A DNA stretch of 64,000 bases, from the NCBI RefSeq assembly GCF_029854215.1, contig NZ_CP122961.1, positions 2,666,001-2,730,000 on the forward strand. Direction: 5' to 3'. Position 1 is the stretch's first letter; each line of letters starts with the position of its first letter. Positions 40,301-48,718 of the stretch are shown piece by piece. The notes below the pieces were generated by a model. That model made no database searches. It saw nothing but the letters and a program-made list of their open reading frames with translations, and was not told where the DNA came from. Source of the DNA: Halomonas alkaliantarctica. GTDB taxonomy: Bacteria; Pseudomonadota; Gammaproteobacteria; Pseudomonadales; Halomonadaceae. Position numbers and translations under genes: made by a program.

Positions 40301-40757
40301 GGCTTTGCAACTGCTGCAGCTCGACCACGGCGTTAGTTTGCAACGTTTCCAGCTCATCAAGGGGGCGGTTGCTCAAGTCAGCCACCGTTAGCTGCTGGGA
40401 AGCCTCTTCCGCTTCGCTCAACTCGCGCTGCAGTCGTGCTAACATTTCAGGGGCTTGTTCTACTCGGGTGTCTAGAGCCGCTAGACGCTCGTCCACAGAA
40501 GCCAGCCGCTCATAAGCTTCAAGAGCCGCTTCCAGGGCCTCTTTATCGCTGACCTGCTGGGCGGTCAAGGGTTCTTCAAGAGCTTCTAACTGAGCAAGCC
40601 TTGATGCCAATTCAGCCTGTTCGGGCACCCGCTCAAGCATATTGGACTGAAGCGCAGCGTGGGCTGGATTAAAAGCGACACTGCTCATAACAAACAGCAG
40701 GAACAAACAGGTTATACTCCACTGACAGGCGCATCTCACCACGTTACGTATCAACAC
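37392..40757 (-). CDS. mscK: MscK/KefA-type mechanosensitive channel
   Basis: Large inner-membrane channel releasing osmolytes on hypo-osmotic shock. A signal peptide (CLFLLFVMSSVAFNPAHA) precedes a long periplasmic coiled-coil region (about 40-480). A block of helices follows, then the MscS core at the C-terminus: the pore helix GLGFGLQEIFANFISGLIIL, the beta domain ERPIRIGDTITIGNLHGTV, and the vestibule domain. With GTG at 40757 the length is 1121 residues, matching E. coli MscK (1120). The frame stays open to ATG 40889, but that would collide with the divergent phospholipase upstream region. K+-dependence is a family property, not visible here. Osmotic valves fit a halophile. Confidence 0.88.
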   Translation of the reverse strand: MLIRNVVRCACQWSITCLFLLFVMSSVAFNPAHAALQSNMLERVPEQAELASRLAQLEALEEPLTAQQVSDKEALEAALEAYERLASVDERLAALDTRVEQAPEMLARLQRELSEAEEASQQLTVADLSNRPLDELETLQTNAVVELQQLQSQLAEVNSQLLAAQTLPERAQQSIAETLQRAESLRRQHDEREALLADRQLSALSDARLIQLRLERALAECEVSFYQRELSANSRLRELAQERRDVLMVQIDYQQQQLTMLQGVIDRQRRLASEQAIADAARDNPLIAAGHPVLVQEQQNNQMLSLELLRATDRANSIVRDNIEAQRQLENVRQLQRSLNEQIEAIRGSQLLSRILREQRKSLPPLSAPRDLQDEIADLRLKQFDLVRQRDQLRQSEQYATSRLAEANIEATPGLVNSLSQLYQSRRELVEQLEQSYGSLLSAAIELQLNQQQLVATTSELRKTINEQLFWVANSRPLDINWLRQLPRNLQLEWQEGEWRAILPTRWQGLSWEVLKGAPLVVLSLVLIGLRRQIKARLAKLHSQIGRLKSDTQLHTPKAVLLNVLLALPGPLALAGIGIGLLGAAEPLANSVAPALLQLALSWAVVAWGRRLLVADGVAERHFTWSPQYTAQLRQQLGGLGIALVPVIAIAAMSGEMETPLALRPVALGLLSFGLMAMSWWLAKLILAHIPIFGVHLFRLMLGLAMASVPLMLLGLVVWGYEYTALRLVGRFAITLYLLGLWVVVEATLVRSLAVAARRLAYRRALARRRAQVQEGAEGGLEVVEEPPLDMAQINSQSLRLSKLIVLIGFSALLYLVWSDLLSVLGYLDNVSLWEAQEGDLVDNALSISDIFAALLIVAITFIMAGNLPGLLEVMVLSRLSLKQGSAYAISSLLSYTIVGTGIVMGLSTLGVSWDKLQWLVAALSVGLGFGLQEIFANFISGLIILFERPIRIGDTITIGNLHGTVSRIRIRATTVTDFDRKEIIIPNKTFVTDQLINWSLSDNITRVVLTYGVAHGSDMAKVHQLLRKVADENPRVLTDPEPQVFCLSYGQHSLNFELRIFVNDLLDRLFAADEINCRVDALFREAGVRVAFEQMDVWLHPEQGEAVKVQSANQLPSAST

Positions 40758-40921
40758 GTTACTTAGGGCCTCGCTGACATCAAATGCTCCGCAGAGACGG
40801 AGAATGATGCTATTGTCAGGCGTTCTGATGGTCAGCGCAATCAGAGGTGTTGACTTCCTCAGGCGGCGTGATAGAAACACGCTTGGCATTTGCCTATTCC
40901 TTTATTTTGCGAGTCACCTTG

Positions 40922-41953
40922 ATGGTCACCCGAAAACTGCCGTTAACGAAACTTATTGTCCTGCTGAGTCTTGCAACTTTTAGTGCGAGTGCCGTCGCTG
41001 AGTCTCAACAAGAGATTGAGGAGCGTATCCGTGCCCTCAACGCCGAGCTGTATGACCTGCATCAACAGTTGCAGCAGATTGAGAGCCCCGAAGATGCCGC
41101 GCAGGGCATGCCGTTTGAACAGTTGCCTGAAGAAGCTGCACGGGAAGATTTAAGCGAGCGCCGTGAGCTTGAACAGGCATCAACCCGCAACCCGTTTTCC
41201 ATCACTACCCACCGCACCAACTACCTTTTTCCAGTTAGCTATAACGCCAATCAAAACCGTGAAAGCTTCCGAAATATTTCTGGTGATACCCCGATTGATA
41301 ACGTTGAGTTGAAATTCCAGTTTAGTGCCAAGGTTAATCTGGCGGAGCAGGTATTGGGCAACTATGGCGATGTTTACTTTGGCTACACCCAACGCAGTTG
41401 GTGGCAGGCTTATAATACTGACGCCTCATCGCCTTTCCGGGAAACCAACTACGAGCCGGAAGTGTTTATCGACTTTGACAATGCCTGGGGGGCGCTGGGC
41501 TGGGTGAATACCCGCAACCGAGTTTCCCTCAATCACCAGTCTAATGGACGCTCGTCTCCTCTCTCGCGTAGCTGGAATCGGGTTTATCTCGAAAGCACCT
41601 TTCAACGCGGCGACTGGGCGTTCACCCTGGCACCGCATTGGCGCATTCCAGAATCCTCAAAGGATGATGACAACCCAGATATCGAACGCTACATGGGATA
41701 CGGCGATATTCGTCTCGCCAAACGCCTCAATAATAACCATGAAGTGAGCGGTCAGTTACGCGGCAACCCCAGCGCAGGGAATATAGGCACCCAGATTGAT
41801 TACAGTTGGCCTGCTTTCAACAGTTTGCGGGCACATGTACAGTACTACTACGGATACGGTGAAAGCATGATTGATTATGATCATCGCGTGCATCGCTTGA
41901 GCCTTGGGTTTAGCTTAAATCCCTTATTTAGTGCGACAGGGCTGAACCGATAG
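40922..41953 (+). CDS. pldA: Outer-membrane phospholipase A
   Basis: Calcium-dependent beta-barrel phospholipase A1/A2 that removes misplaced phospholipids from the outer leaflet. A signal peptide (LIVLLSLATFSASAVA) is followed by a coiled-coil segment of about 50 residues absent from the short E. coli enzyme, then the barrel. Catalytic residues are readable in NHQSNGRSSPLSRSWN: His205, Ser207 and Asn219, with the same His-x-Ser and Ser-Asn spacing of 12 as in E. coli (142/144/156). The barrel ends in phenylalanine-rich strands (LSLGFSLNPLF). The frame opens at 40847; ATG 40922 gives a normal signal peptide. Confidence 0.9.
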   Translation: MVTRKLPLTKLIVLLSLATFSASAVAESQQEIEERIRALNAELYDLHQQLQQIESPEDAAQGMPFEQLPEEAAREDLSERRELEQASTRNPFSITTHRTNYLFPVSYNANQNRESFRNISGDTPIDNVELKFQFSAKVNLAEQVLGNYGDVYFGYTQRSWWQAYNTDASSPFRETNYEPEVFIDFDNAWGALGWVNTRNRVSLNHQSNGRSSPLSRSWNRVYLESTFQRGDWAFTLAPHWRIPESSKDDDNPDIERYMGYGDIRLAKRLNNNHEVSGQLRGNPSAGNIGTQIDYSWPAFNSLRAHVQYYYGYGESMIDYDHRVHRLSLGFSLNPLFSATGLNR

Positions 41954-42030
41954 GCTCACTTGCTTGTCTGTTGTTAGATGGCTGCTATGCTCATAGTAGT
42001 TAAATCATTCATTCGTCAAAGGAAGACTCC

Positions 42031-42363
42031 ATGGCTAAACGTCAGCCCACTTACTCTACTCAAGCAGATCAACTCAAAGACGATCTGCGCCACTTGAGTG
42101 AAACCGTTGAAGAGCTGGTCAATGCGACCGCTAAAGATGCCAGCGGAGAGATGAACGATCTACGTACTCGTGCCGAACGCCGCCTGAAAGACACCCGCGC
42201 ACGCCTTGAAGCTCGCGGCGAACGGATCTACGACGAAACTCGTGACTCATTGACCCAACAAGCCGATGCATGTGATCGCTATGTCCACGAAAACCCCTGG
42301 ACGAGCATTGGCATTGGTGCCGCAGCAGGTATGGTTGTGGGTATGCTGCTCGGTCGACGCTAA
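42031..42363 (+). CDS. DUF883 family protein (YqjD/ElaB-like)
   Basis: Short, charged coiled-coil protein of 110 residues ending in one membrane helix (WTSIGIGAAAGMVVGMLLGRR) with Gly-x-x-x-Gly packing, the pattern of YqjD and ElaB. In E. coli such proteins are tail-anchored, induced in stationary phase and associate with ribosomes at the inner membrane. AGGAAG ribosome site precedes the ATG. First of a three-gene set whose order matches yqjD-yqjE-yqjK of E. coli; the stop overlaps the next start by one base. Confidence 0.85.
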   Translation: MAKRQPTYSTQADQLKDDLRHLSETVEELVNATAKDASGEMNDLRTRAERRLKDTRARLEARGERIYDETRDSLTQQADACDRYVHENPWTSIGIGAAAGMVVGMLLGRR

Positions 42364-42767
42364 TGGCTTTGGGTCCAACCCAACGCGTCTTCTCTGCCGC
42401 CAAACGCTTGCTGAAATCGCTGATTGCTAATAGCGAAACCCGTCTGCGTTTGGCGGTGTTTGAGTTAGAAGAGGAACGTGCTCGCCTACTGGTTTTGCTT
42501 CTTCTTGCAGGAGCAAGCTTACTGCTGCTCTTATTGGGCATTGCCACCCTGACAGCCTTGGTAGTGGTTCTGTTCTGGGATACTTATCGCTTAACCGCCA
42601 TTGCCATCAGTGCTGGTGTGTTGATCGGTGCCAGTTTGCTACTCGCGGTTATCGCGATTCGCCAGTCCAAGCAACACTCTCTTTTAAAAGAAACACTCAA
42701 ACAGCTGGCTGCAGACCGAGCACTGCTTGAGGAGCCAAGTGATGAAACCATCCGCAGACACCGCTAA
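42363..42767 (+). CDS. YqjE-like phage-holin superfamily membrane protein
   Basis: Membrane protein of 134 residues with two helices: LLVLLLLAGASLLLLLLGIATLTALVV around 45-72 and a second at about 80-100, between a basic amphipathic N-terminus and a charged tail. It matches the YqjE/holin III-like family, a chromosomal stress-linked protein rather than a lysis gene. It is translationally coupled on both sides (one-base overlap with the DUF883 gene, 26-base overlap with the YqjK-like gene). Confidence 0.83.
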   Translation: MALGPTQRVFSAAKRLLKSLIANSETRLRLAVFELEEERARLLVLLLLAGASLLLLLLGIATLTALVVVLFWDTYRLTAIAISAGVLIGASLLLAVIAIRQSKQHSLLKETLKQLAADRALLEEPSDETIRRHR

Positions 42768-43053
42768 GCCGCCAACAAAACCCCTTAGCCGCGCTGAGCG
42801 CAAAGCGCTGCTGCTGGCTGAGCTGGAACAGCAGCGCGTAGATATTTTGGTCGAAAGTGAATATTTACAGCAAGCCGCTTCACCACTGGATAGAAACTGG
42901 CAAAGCTTCAAGCTACCGCTTTACGCTGTCGGTGGCTTTGCTGCATTCAAGCTAATGCGCCATCCAGGCGGTGCCATGGCAGCAGGCAGAAAGGCGCTTG
43001 CGGGCTATATGCTGTTCAAGAAGCTTAAATTATTATCCAAAGTGGCTACTTAA
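42742..43053 (+). CDS. YqjK-like family protein
   Basis: Small basic protein of 103 residues that completes the yqjD-yqjE-yqjK order. It has a charged N-terminal half (PLSRAERKALLLAELEQQRVDI), a short hydrophobic stretch (LPLYAVGGFAAFKLMRH), and a Lys-rich end (FKKLKLLSKVAT). The frame opens at 42727, but ATG 42742 has GAGGAG nine bases upstream and is preferred. It overlaps the previous gene by 26 bases. The function is unknown. Confidence 0.75.
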   Translation: MKPSADTAKPPTKPLSRAERKALLLAELEQQRVDILVESEYLQQAASPLDRNWQSFKLPLYAVGGFAAFKLMRHPGGAMAAGRKALAGYMLFKKLKLLSKVAT

Positions 43054-43087
43054 GCTTGTTGCTCTTGCCCTGGGACAGTGGGGCCGC

Positions 43088-44272
43088 CTAGCAAGATTGA
43101 CCGCAGGCCACCCCACTCGCCCACGCCCATTGAAAGTTATACCCGCCAAGCTCCCCCGTTACATCCAATACCTCACCGATAAAGCGTAACTGCGGCAACT
43201 CTTTTACTTCAAAGGTTTTGGAGGAAATCGCGTCGGTATTAACACCGCCCATGGTGACCTCAGCGGTACGCCACCCTTCTGTTCCCGCTGGCTTCAGTTG
43301 CCAGGCATTGATTCTTTCCGCCCACTCCTCCAGCGCTGCGTTGGCATACTGAGCCAAGGGCCGCGCCAAGTCATGGTCGGGATACCACTCCAGCAGTGCT
43401 TGCGCAAAGCGTTTCGGAAAGCGTTCGCCAAGCCAAGTAGAGAGCTGACGCTTAGGGGTTCCTTGTCGCGCCTCGCGTAGAGATTCCGCCACGTTTTCAG
43501 TGGGCAGCAGATCAATACTGATGCTCTCCCCTGGCTGCCAAACGCTGGATATCTGTAGCATCGCCGGCCCCGACAAGCCGCGGTGGGTAAACAGCATAGG
43601 ATCCACAAAGCGGCGGCTGCCAGAACTAACGGCTACTGGCACGCTCAAACCAGAGAGCTCAGCTGCGCGCGCTTTCCAGGTATCGCTTAAGGTAAACGGT
43701 ACCAGTCCAGGGCGAGTATCAAACACCTCCAGACCAAATTGACGGGCTATGTCGTAGCCAAACCCGGTCGCACCCATGCTCGGAATGGAAAGTCCGCCGC
43801 TCGCCACTACCACCACCCCTGCATCTATTTTACCTATGGAGGTGGTTAGACGCATGGCACTGCCCTGCTGCTCCACGCGGGTAACTTGGGTGCTAAGCCT
43901 GATCTCAGCCCCCGCCCACTCACATTCGGTCAGTAGCGTACGGACAATCTCTTTGGCCGAGGTTGCACAGAATAGCTGACCCGGCGTTTTCTCAACATGT
44001 TCAACGCCATGGCGCTCAACCAGCTCAACAAAGTGCTCTGGACGATAGCGTTTTAGCGCCGAAATACAAAAGTAAGGGTTTGATGAGTAAAAGTGCTGTG
44101 GCGTAGTGCCAAGATTGGTAAAGTTGCAACGGCCGCCCCCGGACATGAGAATCTTCTTGCCCGCTTTGTTAGCATGATCAAGCACTAAGACCCGCTTTCC
44201 GGCATAGCCCGCTTGCGCTGCGCACATCAAGCCTGCAGCCCCAGCGCCGATGATGACGACGTCATAGATCAT
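43088..44272 (-). CDS. HI0933/YhiN-family flavoprotein
   Basis: Predicted FAD-dependent oxidoreductase of 394 residues. The dinucleotide-binding fold DVVIIGAGAAGLMCAAQAG starts at residue 3, and GKKILMSGGGRCNFTN, MGATGFGYDIARQFG and the C-terminal GEVLDVTGELGGYNFQWAW are family signatures. Relatives include E. coli YhiN and the clostridial bile acid reductase BaiN; the bacterial housekeeping function is unknown. It is convergent with the yqjDEK-like set. Confidence 0.9.
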   Translation of the reverse strand: MIYDVVIIGAGAAGLMCAAQAGYAGKRVLVLDHANKAGKKILMSGGGRCNFTNLGTTPQHFYSSNPYFCISALKRYRPEHFVELVERHGVEHVEKTPGQLFCATSAKEIVRTLLTECEWAGAEIRLSTQVTRVEQQGSAMRLTTSIGKIDAGVVVVASGGLSIPSMGATGFGYDIARQFGLEVFDTRPGLVPFTLSDTWKARAAELSGLSVPVAVSSGSRRFVDPMLFTHRGLSGPAMLQISSVWQPGESISIDLLPTENVAESLREARQGTPKRQLSTWLGERFPKRFAQALLEWYPDHDLARPLAQYANAALEEWAERINAWQLKPAGTEGWRTAEVTMGGVNTDAISSKTFEVKELPQLRFIGEVLDVTGELGGYNFQWAWASGVACGQSC

Positions 44273-44365
44273 AATGGACAGCTCATATTAAGGGCGATTC
44301 CCGCCGTAAAAGGCAGGCATTCTAACAGGGTCGCTCTTAAAAATTATTATATAGCCGAATTACTC

Positions 44366-44382
44366 TATACAATAATTGTATA
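44366..44382. promoter_or_regulatory. 17-bp palindrome upstream of the second RND operon
   Basis: Arms TATACAAT and ATTGTATA around a single A, 26 bases before the adaptor start. It is placed to overlap the promoter, as operators of TetR- or MarR-type efflux repressors do. No regulator gene is adjacent, so the binding protein is unknown. The core TTGTATA recurs before the first RND operon. Confidence 0.5.
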
Positions 44383-44407
44383 AATATTATCTAACGCTGA
44401 GAACACT

Positions 44408-45490
44408 ATGCTTTTGCCTTTTCATCGACGACGGCTGTTGCGACTCACGCTCGTGCCTCTCACCCTACTGCTTTCCAGTGTGACGTTCGCCCAATCGGCG
44501 CCGTCCATCATCGGCACACAGGCCATCGTGACGACTTGGTCCGATCCACTAGAAGCCTTGGGAACCCTTAGTGCCGATGAGAGCGTTACGCTATCAGCTA
44601 CCGTCACGGACATCGTTACCGAGATCAATTTCCGTGACGGCGAGCAGGTCGAAGAGGGGCAGTTGCTTATTCGCCTGGAGGATGCCGAAGAGCAAGCGCA
44701 ACTGAGGGCGTCCCAGGCACTTCGCGAAGAGCGGCGCAATGCGTCAAATCGCGCGTCCCAGCTGCAAGAACGCAACCTGGCGGCCCGGGCCGATGTAGAA
44801 GATAGCCAATCACGACTGCGTCAAGCAGATGCCGATATTCAAGCGATCGAAGCGGAATTGGCCAATTACCAGATAAAAGCGCCTTTCAGTGGCCGTGTCG
44901 GCTTTCGCAATATCAGTGTCGGCGCCCTGGTCACCCCGGGCATGGATCTGGTGACGCTCGATAAATTGGATGTTATGCAGCTCGATTTCAGCGTCCCCGA
45001 AGTATTTCTCGGCCGCCTCTCACCCGGCTTAATGCTAAATGCCACGACTGCGGCCTACCCTGACGCCCTCTTTAGCGGTGAAATTGCCGCCATCGGCACA
45101 CGGGTGGACCCAGTCACGCGCAGCGTAAGCGTCCGCGCTGATCTCGAGAATACCGATGGCCGCCTGCGCCCTGGCATGCTGATGGAAGTGATCGTTCAAC
45201 AACGCGTACGCGATACTGTCGTTATCCCTGAGGCTGCCATAGAGCCTAGCGGTGACCGCCACTTCGTGATGCTAATTGAGCAGAGTGAAGGCAGCACTCG
45301 CTTGGCACGTCGCGAAGTGTCGATAGGCGAACGGCGCAATGGCGAGGTGGAAATTCTTGAGGGACTCACCGCCAACGATTTAATTGTCTTTCATGGTCTA
45401 CAGCTAGCCAGAGATGGGCAAGAAGCCAGGTTAATCGGGATCGCCGATGACGAAACCGGTATACGAGCGCTGCTGGAGGCCGACCGCTAA
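44408..45490 (+). CDS. RND efflux periplasmic adaptor, second pair
   Basis: Membrane-fusion protein of 360 residues. The signal peptide (LTLVPLTLLLSSVTFA, cut near AQS) lacks a lipobox, so it is a soluble or N-terminally held periplasmic adaptor. The lipoyl half INFRDGEQVEEGQLLIRLED, a helical hairpin at about 95-150, the second lipoyl half IKAPFSGRVGFRNISVGALV, and beta-barrel motifs follow; it belongs to the MexE/AcrA-like HlyD_D23 group. It is coupled to the permease by a TAATG overlap. Confidence 0.9.
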   Translation: MLLPFHRRRLLRLTLVPLTLLLSSVTFAQSAPSIIGTQAIVTTWSDPLEALGTLSADESVTLSATVTDIVTEINFRDGEQVEEGQLLIRLEDAEEQAQLRASQALREERRNASNRASQLQERNLAARADVEDSQSRLRQADADIQAIEAELANYQIKAPFSGRVGFRNISVGALVTPGMDLVTLDKLDVMQLDFSVPEVFLGRLSPGLMLNATTAAYPDALFSGEIAAIGTRVDPVTRSVSVRADLENTDGRLRPGMLMEVIVQQRVRDTVVIPEAAIEPSGDRHFVMLIEQSEGSTRLARREVSIGERRNGEVEILEGLTANDLIVFHGLQLARDGQEARLIGIADDETGIRALLEADR

Positions 45491-48400
45491 TGCGCTTCTC
45501 GGATATCTCTGTACAGCGACCGGTACTGGCGATGGTGATCGCGGCGCTGATTGTTGCCTTTGGTCTGCTAGCGCTCAATCGTTTGCCGCTGCAAGAGTAC
45601 CCCACCATCGACCCGCCAGTGGTCACCATCGATACCCGCTACCCAGGCGCCTCGGCCAGCGTTGTCGAAACACGTATCACCCAGGTATTAGAAGACCGCA
45701 TTGCGGGTGTTGAAGGCATCGAGCTGATTACCTCACAAAGCGAAGATGGTCGCTCTCAGGTCGAGATCGAGTTTGGCATCGATATGGATATCAACGCCGC
45801 CGCCAATGATATTCGCGACCGCATCTCCGGCGCGCTGCGCAACCTACCCGACGACGCTGACAACCCAGAGGTTACCAAAGCCGATAGCAGCGAAGAGATA
45901 GTGGTGTGGCTAAGCCTTTCCGGCGAAGACTACTCCATCACCGAGCTGACCGACTACGCTAACCGCTTTCTGGTCGACAGCCTTTCCGTTCAGCCGGGGG
46001 TGGCACGGGTGCGTGTCGGTGGCGGCAGTGACTACGCCATGCGGGTGTGGTTGGATCGCAATGCCTTGGCCGCACGCGGACTCACCGTGAGCGATATCGA
46101 AGATGCGCTACGGGCAGAGAACGTAGAGCTACCGGCAGGCTCGCTTGAATCCAAAGACCGGCAGTTTATTGTCCGCCTCCCCCGCAGTTTTGCCAGCGCC
46201 GAAGATTTTCAGCGCCTTGCCCTCAGTTCTCCTCAAAACCAGGAGGAAAACGGCTATCTGGTGCGCCTTGCTGACGTGGCAAGAGTAGAAGTCGGTGCGG
46301 TGGAGGACCGTTCTGTCTTCCGCTCTAACGGCATCCCCATGGTGGGCCTGGGGATGATCATGCAGTCGACGGCTAATGTGATCGAGCTATCCGAGGCCGT
46401 ACAGATTGAACTTGAGCGCCTGCAAGGTACGCTGCCCGAAGGCATGTCGCTAAGCCTGAACTACGACGCATCGCTGTTCGTCTCCGGGGCGATTGAGCAG
46501 GTCGTTATGACGCTGTTTATCGCCATGGGCTTGGTGGTGGTGGTGATCTTTATGTTTTTGGGTAATTTGCGCACCACTTTGGTACCTGCGGTGACCGTTC
46601 CGATTGCCGTTATTGGGGCTTTTACCGCGCTGGCGGCGATGAACTTCTCCATCAATCTGCTAACGCTGCTGGCGTTGGTGCTGGCGATCGGCCTGATTGT
46701 CGATGATGCCATCGTCGTGCTGGAAAATATAAACCGGCGTATGCACGACTACGGCGAGACACCGCTAGTCGCTGCCTTTCGCGGTACCCGGCAAATCGCC
46801 TTTGCCGTCATCGCCACTACCCTGGTGTTGGTGGCGGTTTTCCTGCCACTCAGTATGTTGCAAGGCGATATTGGCCGACTATTTTCCGAGTTCGCACTGA
46901 CCATGGCCGCTGCGGTCGTGGTCTCTACGTTGCTGGCACTGACGCTTACACCGATGATGGCGTCTAAAATTCTGAAGCCGGGCATGCACGACAGCCGGAT
47001 TGGCAAAGCCGTACAGTGGCTGCTCAGCGGCACTCAACGTCGCTATCAGGCCACGTTAGAGTGGATGCTCAAAATGCGCTGGCTGGTGGTAGCCGCATTT
47101 GTATTACTGATGGGAGCTACCGCCTGGCTGGCCACGGTACTGCCCAACGAATACACGCCGCAGGAAGATCGCGGTAACTTTATCGTATTGGTGAATGGCC
47201 CAGAAGGCGCCACCTTCGACTACATGATGGACTACATGGATGAGATCGAAGCGCGGATGACGCCACTGGTGGAGAGCGGTGAGCTGGAGCGCGTCGTCGT
47301 TCGTGCCCCTCGTGGCTACGGCAACATTGAGAATTTCAATAGCGGCTTTATTATCGTCAATATGGCCGACTGGGGCAGTCGACGCAGTGCCTGGGAGATC
47401 ATGGGCGAAGTACGCGAAAAGCTGCGTACCTTGCCGGGGGTACAAGCTTTCCCGGTCATGCGCCAAGGGTTTGGGCAACGTACCCAGAAGCCGGTGCAGT
47501 TTGTGCTGGGCGGCGGGACTTACGAAGAGCTTGCCCGTTGGCGGGATACGCTGATCGATCATGTGCGTGAAAACAACCCGCGCTTGATGGCACTGGAGAG
47601 CAACTACAACGAAACCCAACCGCAGCTAAGAGTCGATATTGACTACGAGCGCGCCGCTTCGCTGGGCGTTACGGTTACCGAGATCGGTAGAACGCTTGAA
47701 GTGCTGTTAGGTGGCCGTAACGTCACTCGCTACGTGGATGACGGTGAAGAGTACGACGTCATTTTGGAAGGTGACCGCGGCAGTCAAAACAGCCCGAGGG
47801 CGTTAGATAACATCCAGGTTCGATCTGCTCGCACAGGTGAGCTGATCCCTCTGGCCAGCCTGGTCACCCTCTCCGACTTTGCTGGCGCCAGCACCCTGAA
47901 CCGCTTTGACCGTATACGGGCGATTACCATTGAAGCCAACCTGGCGGATGGCTACCCGCTCGGCGAAGCTTTGGCCTATTTAGAGCAGAGCGCCGCCGAG
48001 CTACTGCCCGAAGAGGCGCAAACCAATGTGGCAGGCGCCTCGCGGGACTTCCAAGAGGCCAGCGGCGCCACCGCGTTTCTGCTGATACTGGGTGCGCTAG
48101 TGGTCTTTTTGGTGTTAGCAGCGCAGTTCGAGAGCCTGATCCATCCCTTCGTGATTATGCTCACAGTGCCGCTCGCGATGAGCGGCGCGCTCCTCGCCCT
48201 GCTGCTAAGCGGTCAGTCGCTTAATATCTACAGCCAAGTTGGCTTAGTGCTGTTGATTGGGCTGGCGGCGAAAAACGGCATTTTGATTGTCGAGTTTGCC
48301 AACCAGCTGCGCGATGAGGGGAAAGCGTTCCGCGCGGCGTTGATTGAAGCCTCTGTGACGCGCTTAAGACCCATCTTAATGACTGCCGTGACCACCATGG

Positions 48401-48624
48401 CCGGCGCCATTCCGCTGATTATTTCCACGGGTCCTGGCGCAGAATCACGTTTGGTGATCGGCACTGTGATTATGGCGGGGGTCGGCTCGGCCACGCTGTT
48501 TACGCTGTTTGTCGTGCCCGTCGCTTACGATCTACTCGCTCGCCACACGGGTTCGCCAGGTGCCGTTAAGCGGCAGTTGGAGGAGGAAATTGCTAACGCG
48601 CCAGGCAGCGCACCAGATTCATAA
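45490..48624 (+). CDS. RND efflux permease, HAE1 family (canonical)
   Basis: Inner-membrane drug/proton antiporter of 1044 residues, MexF/AcrB-like. The start MRFSDISVQRPVLAMVIAAL is typical. The proton-relay residues are all in place: Asp405-Asp406 in TM4 (GLIVDDAIVVLENI) and Lys928 in TM10 (GLAAKNGILIVEF). This contrasts with the other permease in the window. The periplasmic porter and docking domains lie at about 35-330 and 560-860. The outer-membrane factor is not encoded next to it, so a shared TolC-type channel is likely. A terminator follows. Confidence 0.93.
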   Translation: MRFSDISVQRPVLAMVIAALIVAFGLLALNRLPLQEYPTIDPPVVTIDTRYPGASASVVETRITQVLEDRIAGVEGIELITSQSEDGRSQVEIEFGIDMDINAAANDIRDRISGALRNLPDDADNPEVTKADSSEEIVVWLSLSGEDYSITELTDYANRFLVDSLSVQPGVARVRVGGGSDYAMRVWLDRNALAARGLTVSDIEDALRAENVELPAGSLESKDRQFIVRLPRSFASAEDFQRLALSSPQNQEENGYLVRLADVARVEVGAVEDRSVFRSNGIPMVGLGMIMQSTANVIELSEAVQIELERLQGTLPEGMSLSLNYDASLFVSGAIEQVVMTLFIAMGLVVVVIFMFLGNLRTTLVPAVTVPIAVIGAFTALAAMNFSINLLTLLALVLAIGLIVDDAIVVLENINRRMHDYGETPLVAAFRGTRQIAFAVIATTLVLVAVFLPLSMLQGDIGRLFSEFALTMAAAVVVSTLLALTLTPMMASKILKPGMHDSRIGKAVQWLLSGTQRRYQATLEWMLKMRWLVVAAFVLLMGATAWLATVLPNEYTPQEDRGNFIVLVNGPEGATFDYMMDYMDEIEARMTPLVESGELERVVVRAPRGYGNIENFNSGFIIVNMADWGSRRSAWEIMGEVREKLRTLPGVQAFPVMRQGFGQRTQKPVQFVLGGGTYEELARWRDTLIDHVRENNPRLMALESNYNETQPQLRVDIDYERAASLGVTVTEIGRTLEVLLGGRNVTRYVDDGEEYDVILEGDRGSQNSPRALDNIQVRSARTGELIPLASLVTLSDFAGASTLNRFDRIRAITIEANLADGYPLGEALAYLEQSAAELLPEEAQTNVAGASRDFQEASGATAFLLILGALVVFLVLAAQFESLIHPFVIMLTVPLAMSGALLALLLSGQSLNIYSQVGLVLLIGLAAKNGILIVEFANQLRDEGKAFRAALIEASVTRLRPILMTAVTTMAGAIPLIISTGPGAESRLVIGTVIMAGVGSATLFTLFVVPVAYDLLARHTGSPGAVKRQLEEEIANAPGSAPDS

Positions 48625-48634
48625 AGACGGCAAG

Positions 48635-48667
48635 CCAAAAGGGCGCCCCAATGAGACGCCCTTTTGG
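48635..48667 (+). terminator. Terminator after the second RND operon
   Basis: Eleven-bp stem CCAAAAGGGCG/CGCCCTTTTGG with an 11-base loop, 10 bases after the permease stop. The A/T run lies within the stem, as often in these genomes, and it may work in both directions for the convergent DUF3617 gene. Confidence 0.75.
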
Positions 48668-48718
48668 AGAGCTACCGGTTAGTTATTAACAAATTAATTA
48701 TTAACTAAGAGGCAGTCA

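Noticed and set aside
37392..40757. Coiled-coil region as an SMC/chromosome protein
   Set aside because: A signal peptide precedes it and an MscS pore domain follows, so it is the periplasmic part of a channel.
40758..40921. Extended 5' ends of mscK and pldA that overlap each other
   Set aside because: Both extensions lack signal peptides at the N-terminus; shorter starts give normal family lengths and leave room for divergent promoters.
42363..42767. Phage holin similarity as sign of a prophage
   Set aside because: No other phage genes nearby; gene order matches the chromosomal yqjDEK set.
47104..47619. 171-codon antisense open frame inside the second RND permease
   Set aside because: Lies wholly opposite a well-conserved permease and has no recognisable protein features.
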